Shown here: piece by piece, positions 40,445 through 44,228 of the stretch | Layout: every line of letters starts with the position of its first letter | How positions within the stretch are numbered: position 1 is the first letter of the stretch | NCBI GenBank assembly: GCA_019118545.1 | Contig: DWYT01000148.1 | Location: 1 to 44,228 of the forward strand | Reading direction: 5' to 3' | DNA from: Candidatus Mediterraneibacter merdavium | GTDB lineage: Bacteria > Bacillota > Clostridia > Lachnospirales > Lachnospiraceae | DNA length: 44,228 nt | Program-made: the position numbers and the translations under genes | Notes under the pieces: generated by a model | The model's input: the letters and a program-made list of their open reading frames with translations, nothing else | Databases searched by the model: none | What the model was told of the DNA's origin: nothing

Positions 40445-40841
40445 TACAAACGTTATCATTGATGTCCTGTTAGAACGGGAACCTTTTGCGGAAAATTCCT
40501 GCAAGATCTTAAGCCTGTGTGAGGAACACCGGATCGACGGGTTTATTTCCGCATCTTCTGTGACTGACATCTACTATCTGGTCAGAAAACATACCCATAG
40601 TACTGACCTTGCATATAAAGCAGTCGGGAAACTGTTGGAAATCGTCAAAGTGTGCAGTGTTACCAATAATGATGTACTCACTGCTTTCCAACGAAAGGCA
40701 AGGGACTTTGAGGACTGTCTTATGGCCACCTGCGCCAAATCAATCCGCTGTGATTACATCATTACCCGCAACAAAAAAGATTTTGAAGAATTTGACATTC
40801 CGCTGCTTACCCCGACAGAATTTCTGCAGCAGCTTTTATGA
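40428..40841 (+). CDS. PIN-domain toxin (VapC-like endoribonuclease)
   Basis: 137 residues from ATG 40428, placed 13 nt after GGAG. Acidic PIN residues are visible: D6 or so in CDTNVIIDVLL, E and D in RDFEDCLMATCAKSIRCDYIITRNKKDF. A magnesium-dependent RNase that cleaves tRNA or rRNA in the VapC group. Partner of the antitoxin just upstream. Pairing a PIN toxin with a Phd rather than a VapB antitoxin is common in clostridia. Confidence 0.88.
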   Translation: MKIMCDTNVIIDVLLEREPFAENSCKILSLCEEHRIDGFISASSVTDIYYLVRKHTHSTDLAYKAVGKLLEIVKVCSVTNNDVLTAFQRKARDFEDCLMATCAKSIRCDYIITRNKKDFEEFDIPLLTPTEFLQQLL

Positions 40842-40873
40842 TCATGCACAGCTTTCTGTGGGATTTCTGTTCG

Positions 40874-43048
40874 TCATACTCCCCGCATGGTAAGCTGTAT
40901 CCTTTTCTTTTTCAAATCCACGCTTATAACCTTTACATCCACAATGTCGCCCACGCTGACCGCTTCCAGCGGATGCCTGATATAGCGGTCCGTGATCTGG
41001 GAGATATGCACCAGTCCGTCCTGATGGACACCGATATCCACGAACACACCGAAGTCAATTACATTTCTCACTGTGCCTTTCAGTATCATTCCCTCTTTCA
41101 AGTCCTTCATCTCAAGGACGTCCGTGCGCAGGATGGGTTTCGGCATCTCTTCCCTCGGGTCGCGCGCCGGTTTCTCCAGCTCTTTCACGATATCTCTTAA
41201 TGTGATGTCTCCCACGCCCAGCTCCTCTGCCAGCTTCTTATAATCCTTGATCGTAAGGGAAAGTCCGGTCAGGTTATGCTGCGCCACGTCTTCCGTAGTA
41301 TATCCCTGCTTTTTCAGAAGCTTCTCCGCCGCGTCATAGCTCTCCGGATGAACGCCCGTCGCGTCCAGAGGGTTCTTTCCTCCCGTGATCCGCATGAAAC
41401 CCGCGCACTGCTCATATGCTTTCGGCCCCAGCTTCGGCACTTTGAGAAGCTCCCGCCTGTCTGCGAACCGCCCGTTCTCCTCGCGGTATGTCACGATATT
41501 TTTCGCCACTGCGGCGCTGATGCCCGATATATAGGACAACAACGGCGCTGACGCTGTATTTAAGTCCACGCCCACTTTGTTCACACAGTCCTCCACAACA
41601 CCGTTTAGCGACTCTCCCAATTTTTTCTGGTTCATGTCATGCTGGTACTGCCCCACACCGATGGATTTCGGATCGATCTTCACCAGTTCCGCCAACGGAT
41701 CCTGAAGACGGCGCGCGATGGACGCCGCGCTCCTCTGTCCCACATCGAACTTCGGGAACTCCTCGCTTGCCAGCTTGCTCGCGGAATAGACGGACGCACC
41801 CGCCTCGTTGACAATCACATACTGCACCTTCTCCTCGGGAATTTCTTTTAACAGCTCTACGATGAACTGCTCGGACTCTCTGGAAGCAGTTCCGTTTCCA
41901 AGGGAAATCAGCGAGATGTGGTACTTGGGGATGATCTTTTTGAGCAGGTCTTTGCTCGCCTTAATCTTCTGCGGTGTGGTCGGAGCGGTCGGATAAATGA
42001 CTGTCGTGCCGAGAACCTTACCCGTCGGGTCAACCACCGCCAGCTTACACCCGGTACGGAACGCAGGGTCCCAGCCGAGCACGACTCTCCCCGCGATCGG
42101 CGGCTGCATAAGAAGCTGGTGCAGATTCTTCCCGAACACCTCGATAGCGCCGTCCTCCGCTTTTTCCGTCAGCTCATTTCTGATCTCTCTTTCAATCGCT
42201 GGAGCAATAAGCCTCTGATAACTGTCCGCCACAGTTTCCTTTAACACAGGCGTTGTATAAGGATTGTCCTTGTGAATCGTCTGTTTTTCCAGATAACGCA
42301 GAATATCCTCCTCGGGCGCCTCCACCTTCACGGTCAGAAACTTCTCCTTCTCTCCTCTGTTCAGGGCAAGGATACGGTGTCCTGCCAGCTTTGCCACCGA
42401 TTCCTCGAACTCATAATACATCTCATACACAGACTCAGCGTCCGCGTCCTTTGCCGCAGAGAGGATCTTTCCCTTCTGCATGGTCACTTTACGGATATGG
42501 CTGCGGTAGTCCGCATTGTCCGAAATGCTCTCCGCGATAATGTCAAGAGCGCCCTGTATTGCGTCCTGCGCAGTCTTTACTTCCTTTTCCTCTGAAACGC
42601 CTTCCTTTCCTGCCGTAATGTATTCCTTCGCCGTCTCTTCGAGAGGCTCCTTCGCCTGCTGAAGCAGGATGAAAGCGGCAAAAGGCTCCAGTCCCTTCTC
42701 CTTGGCGATCGTTGCCCTTGTTCGCCGTTTCGGACGGTACGGGCGGTACAGATCCTCCACTGCCACCTGCGTCTCAGCCGCAAGGATCTGCGCCTTTAGC
42801 TCCTCTGTCATCTTCCCCTGCTCCTCAATACTGGAGATGACCTGCTCCTTTTTCTCCTCCAGATTGCGCAGATATACAAGACGCTCGTGGAGCTTTCTAA
42901 GCTGCTCGTCATTGAGCGATCCGGTCGCCTCTTTCCGGTATCTTGAAATAAAGGGGATCGTATTTCCCTCGTCGATCAGATTCACCGCTGCGTCTGTCTG
43001 CCAGCGTTTTACATTAAGCTCTTCTGTCAGTTTTTGGTTGATATCCAT
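40874..43048 (-). CDS. tex: Tex-family RNA-binding transcription accessory protein
   Basis: 724 residues from the ATG at 43048 (GAGG about 10 nt upstream). Domains in order: N-terminal helical Tex part, YqgF/RNase H-like domain (VVLGWDPAFRTGCKLAVVDPTGKVLG), helix-hairpin-helix pair (LLSYISGISAAVAKNIV...LLKVPKLGPKAYEQCAG) and a C-terminal S1 RNA-binding domain (GMILKGTVRNVIDFGVFVDIGVHQDGLVHISQI). Tex is conserved in bacteria and associates with transcription and RNA turnover. It converges on the PIN toxin gene with a gap of 32 nt and no clear terminator. A -10 box lies at 43090-43098. Confidence 0.95.
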   Translation of the reverse strand: MDINQKLTEELNVKRWQTDAAVNLIDEGNTIPFISRYRKEATGSLNDEQLRKLHERLVYLRNLEEKKEQVISSIEEQGKMTEELKAQILAAETQVAVEDLYRPYRPKRRTRATIAKEKGLEPFAAFILLQQAKEPLEETAKEYITAGKEGVSEEKEVKTAQDAIQGALDIIAESISDNADYRSHIRKVTMQKGKILSAAKDADAESVYEMYYEFEESVAKLAGHRILALNRGEKEKFLTVKVEAPEEDILRYLEKQTIHKDNPYTTPVLKETVADSYQRLIAPAIEREIRNELTEKAEDGAIEVFGKNLHQLLMQPPIAGRVVLGWDPAFRTGCKLAVVDPTGKVLGTTVIYPTAPTTPQKIKASKDLLKKIIPKYHISLISLGNGTASRESEQFIVELLKEIPEEKVQYVIVNEAGASVYSASKLASEEFPKFDVGQRSAASIARRLQDPLAELVKIDPKSIGVGQYQHDMNQKKLGESLNGVVEDCVNKVGVDLNTASAPLLSYISGISAAVAKNIVTYREENGRFADRRELLKVPKLGPKAYEQCAGFMRITGGKNPLDATGVHPESYDAAEKLLKKQGYTTEDVAQHNLTGLSLTIKDYKKLAEELGVGDITLRDIVKELEKPARDPREEMPKPILRTDVLEMKDLKEGMILKGTVRNVIDFGVFVDIGVHQDGLVHISQITDRYIRHPLEAVSVGDIVDVKVISVDLKKKRIQLTMRGV

Positions 43049-43089
43049 AACCCATATTCCTCTCATTGTTTTTGCACTGTACGCCGTCC

Positions 43090-43098
43090 ATTATATCA
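43090..43098 (-). promoter_or_regulatory. Extended -10 promoter of tex
   Basis: Minus-strand TGATATAAT, about 42 nt before the ATG; the -35 region is weak. Confidence 0.45.
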
Positions 43099-43150
43099 AA
43101 ATGCCGCCCCAAACGCCAGACCGACTTCTGAAACACCTTTGCAACTATCC

Positions 43151-43505
43151 GCCATTTAATTCAGGGATATTTCTTTATAAGAATATCCGGAAGCGGAGAA
43201 TCATTTTAGAAGTGCAGTTAGCGGTCAGGGGTGGGGATGCGCGTTTCTGTTCCGAGCCGGAATCCGGGAGCGGACTAAAGGACTGCGGGACTGTTTAAGG
43301 ACAAAGCGGCACAATGGGGAACTCATTTCATTCAGACAACCCCATTATGCCGCTTAACAACATTCCCTTATCCCTAAGCCGCTCCAACAGATTCCTCTAA
43401 GTCACAGAAACCCCGCATCCCCACCCCTAACCGCTGACTGCTTTCTAAAATTTATCGACTGCTTCCTACTACTATACAAAGCGAAAATGCCCCAATCAAA
43501 TAGGC
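43151..43505. repeat. Foldback element E2 (355 bp)
   Basis: Same length as E1 (355 bp) and alignable with it along both arms: the 3' arm shares CCTxACCGCTGAC, AAATTTATCG, GCTTCC, ACAAAG and AATCAAAT-G with E1. The ends are GCCATTTAATTC (43151-43162) and AATCAAATAGGC (43494-43505). The apical stem is AAGCGGCACAATGGGG (43304-43319) / CCCCATTATGCCGCTT (43340-43355), 15 of 16 pairs. The tip is the reverse complement of the E1/E3 tip form: AACTCA...TTCAGACAA. No credible ORF. Confidence 0.75.
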
Positions 43506-43790
43506 ACAAATACAGCCTGTTTCGAAAGTCTTTCGGAGAGGAGTGCAGTACCGGGCAGGCGACTTCGCAGGGGTAATAGTAAAACTTAAGATCCCGGATT
43601 CGGCCCTTAGGGATTTTGGTGGAATTGTCTGAGGCGAAGCCGAGTTGTCCGCCGAAATCCCTGTTTTTCGGACGGATTCGGGATCATTAGTTTTTCTTGT
43701 GCCCCGAAGCGGAACCAGACTGGCATCGCACTCCTTGTAGAATAGATCTTCGTAAATAGAGCCTGTTTTCGTCTATTTGACTTAGAGGGC
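43489..43790. repeat. Foldback element E3 (about 300 bp), abutting E2
   Basis: Ends are TCAAATAG (43496-43503) and CTATTTGA (43773-43780); the left end is shared with the right end of E2. The apical stem AGGGATTTTGGTGGA (43609-43623) / TCCGCCGAAATCCCT (43648-43662) has two T-G (U-G) pairs and no mismatches. The tip (43624-43647) is 23/24 identical to that of E1. The lower arms diverge from E1 and E2. A fragment AATCAAATGGCTGA of the E1 end type follows at 43798-43811. Confidence 0.7.
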
Positions 43791-43848
43791 GTTAGTGAAT
43801 CAAATGGCTGACTGTTACCACTTTTTCAATAAAATCTTCGACAACCCA

Positions 43849-43877
43849 TTGACATAACGAAAAAAGTATTATATAAT
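43849..43877 (+). promoter_or_regulatory. Consensus sigma-A promoter of the tRNA
   Basis: TTGACA (43849-43854), 17 nt, TATAAT (43872-43877): a perfect consensus. Starts about 30 nt before the tRNA. Confidence 0.9.
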
Positions 43878-43912
43878 TACTTTCGCTGTGAACGAAACAG
43901 CAAATATATTAT

Positions 43913-43986
43913 GTGCGATTAGCTCAGCTGGATAGAGCGTCTGGCTACGGACCAGAAGGTCGGGAGTTCGAATCTTCTATCGCACG
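43913..43986 (+). tRNA. tRNA-Arg (ACG)
   Basis: 74 nt cloverleaf: acceptor GTGCGAT/ATCGCAC, D arm GCTC...GAGC, anticodon stem TCTGG/CCAGA with loop CTACGGA (anticodon ACG, reads CGU and, after A-to-I editing by TadA, CGC/CGA), and T loop TTCGAAT. No CCA is encoded. It is alone, with its own promoter and terminator. Confidence 0.95.
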
Positions 43987-43991
43987 TAGAG

Positions 43992-44022
43992 AAAGGACGT
44001 CGCTACGCGGCGTCTTTGTTTA
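43992..44022 (+). terminator. Terminator of tRNA-Arg
   Basis: GACGTCGC (43996-44003) / GCGGCGTC (44007-44014), one mismatch, then TTTGTTT. Confidence 0.8.
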
Positions 44023-44039
44023 TATCATTTTAAGACCAT

Positions 44040-44085
44040 AATGACGCCCGCAGCAGGGAAATGTTTTATTCCCTACTGCGGGCGT
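44040..44085 (-). terminator. Terminator of the wall-anchored protein gene
   Basis: ATGACGCCCGCAG-AGGGAA pairs with TTCCCT-CTGCGGGCGTCAT over about 20 bp; on the minus strand it lies after the stop at 44105. The T-run is poor, so this is a likely rather than certain terminator. Confidence 0.6.
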
Positions 44086-44104
44086 CATTGTCCTACAGGA
44101 CAGT

Positions 44105-44228
44105 TTATCTGGTTTTTCTTCGTCTCACGAGCACGATCTTGGCACTGCATACGCCCGCGAACAATGCCAGCATTCCCCACAGAGCCGCGCGGCTGTCGTC
44201 GCCCGTTCCCGGAGCTTTACCGCTTGTG
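44105..44228 (-). CDS. C-terminus of a wall-anchored surface protein (partial)
   Basis: The last 41 residues are in the window. They form a sortase-sorting signal: a PGTGDDS motif (LPXTG variant, x-P-x-T-G), the hydrophobic stretch LWGMLALFAGVCSAKIVLV and a basic end RRRKTR. Such proteins are cleaved after Thr and joined to peptidoglycan by sortase; the class B sortase of this window is a candidate enzyme. The body and function of the protein lie outside. Confidence 0.85.
   Translation of the reverse strand, partial: TSGKAPGTGDDSRAALWGMLALFAGVCSAKIVLVRRRKTR

Larger units (their letters stand above)
43049..43912. other. Long non-coding interval between tex and tRNA-Arg
   Basis: Holds the tex promoter, foldback elements E2 and E3 and the tRNA promoter. 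No ORF with a ribosome site was seen. Confidence 0.6.

Noticed and set aside
43849-44022. Prophage or ICE attachment at the tRNA-Arg 3' end
   Set aside because: No integrase follows and no repeated copy of the tRNA 3' end was found in the window.

Overview
The window looks like a chromosomal segment of a low-to-mid GC Gram-positive anaerobe, most likely a gut Lachnospiraceae (class Clostridia). The evidence is gene content and order: rpsF-ssb-rpsR, gdpP-rplI-dnaB, mutS2 followed by a two-component system, yhaM, a DUF951 protein, a class B sortase, an Hsp20 gene under a CIRCE operator, a small 2[4Fe-4S] ferredoxin, and strong AGGAGG-type ribosome sites throughout. The genus cannot be fixed from the sequence alone.

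Layout. (1) 1-2830 is an accessory block on the minus strand: the start of a toxin, a Phd/YefM antitoxin, and a tightly overlapping symE-like/parA/parB/small-ORF cassette typical of integrated plasmid or ICE backbones, ended by two tandem hairpins. (2) 2830-13200 is mostly housekeeping: rlmD, yhaM, an HtrA-like pseudoprotease, mutS2, a response regulator/kinase pair and an orphan sugar-type binding lipoprotein. (3) 13260-25815 holds putP, a ferredoxin, a MerR-type regulator, dnaB-rplI-gdpP, an FHA-ABC transporter with its permease, rpsR-ssb-rpsF, DUF951, sortase B and a LUD-domain protein. (4) 25980-34390 is the most unusual part: a 355-bp foldback element, then a minus-strand cluster (HAD phosphatase, LRR protein, VWA/metallopeptidase-like protein, MoxR ATPase) facing away from a plus-strand MoxR-VWA pair. 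The window therefore has two non-identical MoxR/VWA modules placed back to back. (5) 34390-40850 holds a MATE pump, hsp20, a small Cro-like regulator with tandem operators, a CPBP protease, a PadR operon, a HAD phosphatase and a Phd-PIN toxin-antitoxin pair. (6) 40870-44228 holds tex, two further foldback elements in tandem, a tRNA-Arg with a consensus promoter, and the C-terminus of a wall-anchored protein.

The best candidates for something undescribed are: (a) the family of about 300-355-bp foldback elements (25983-26337, 43151-43505, 43489-43790). They share a tip made of a TTGTCTGA / GAGTT internal loop and a short covarying stem closed by a GAA triloop. (b) The twin MoxR-VWA modules with an LRR partner. 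(c) A second dispersed repeat (4577-4778 and 31410-31511), placed each time just upstream of a minus-strand gene. Functions given for hypothetical genes are inferences from visible motifs; no database search was possible.
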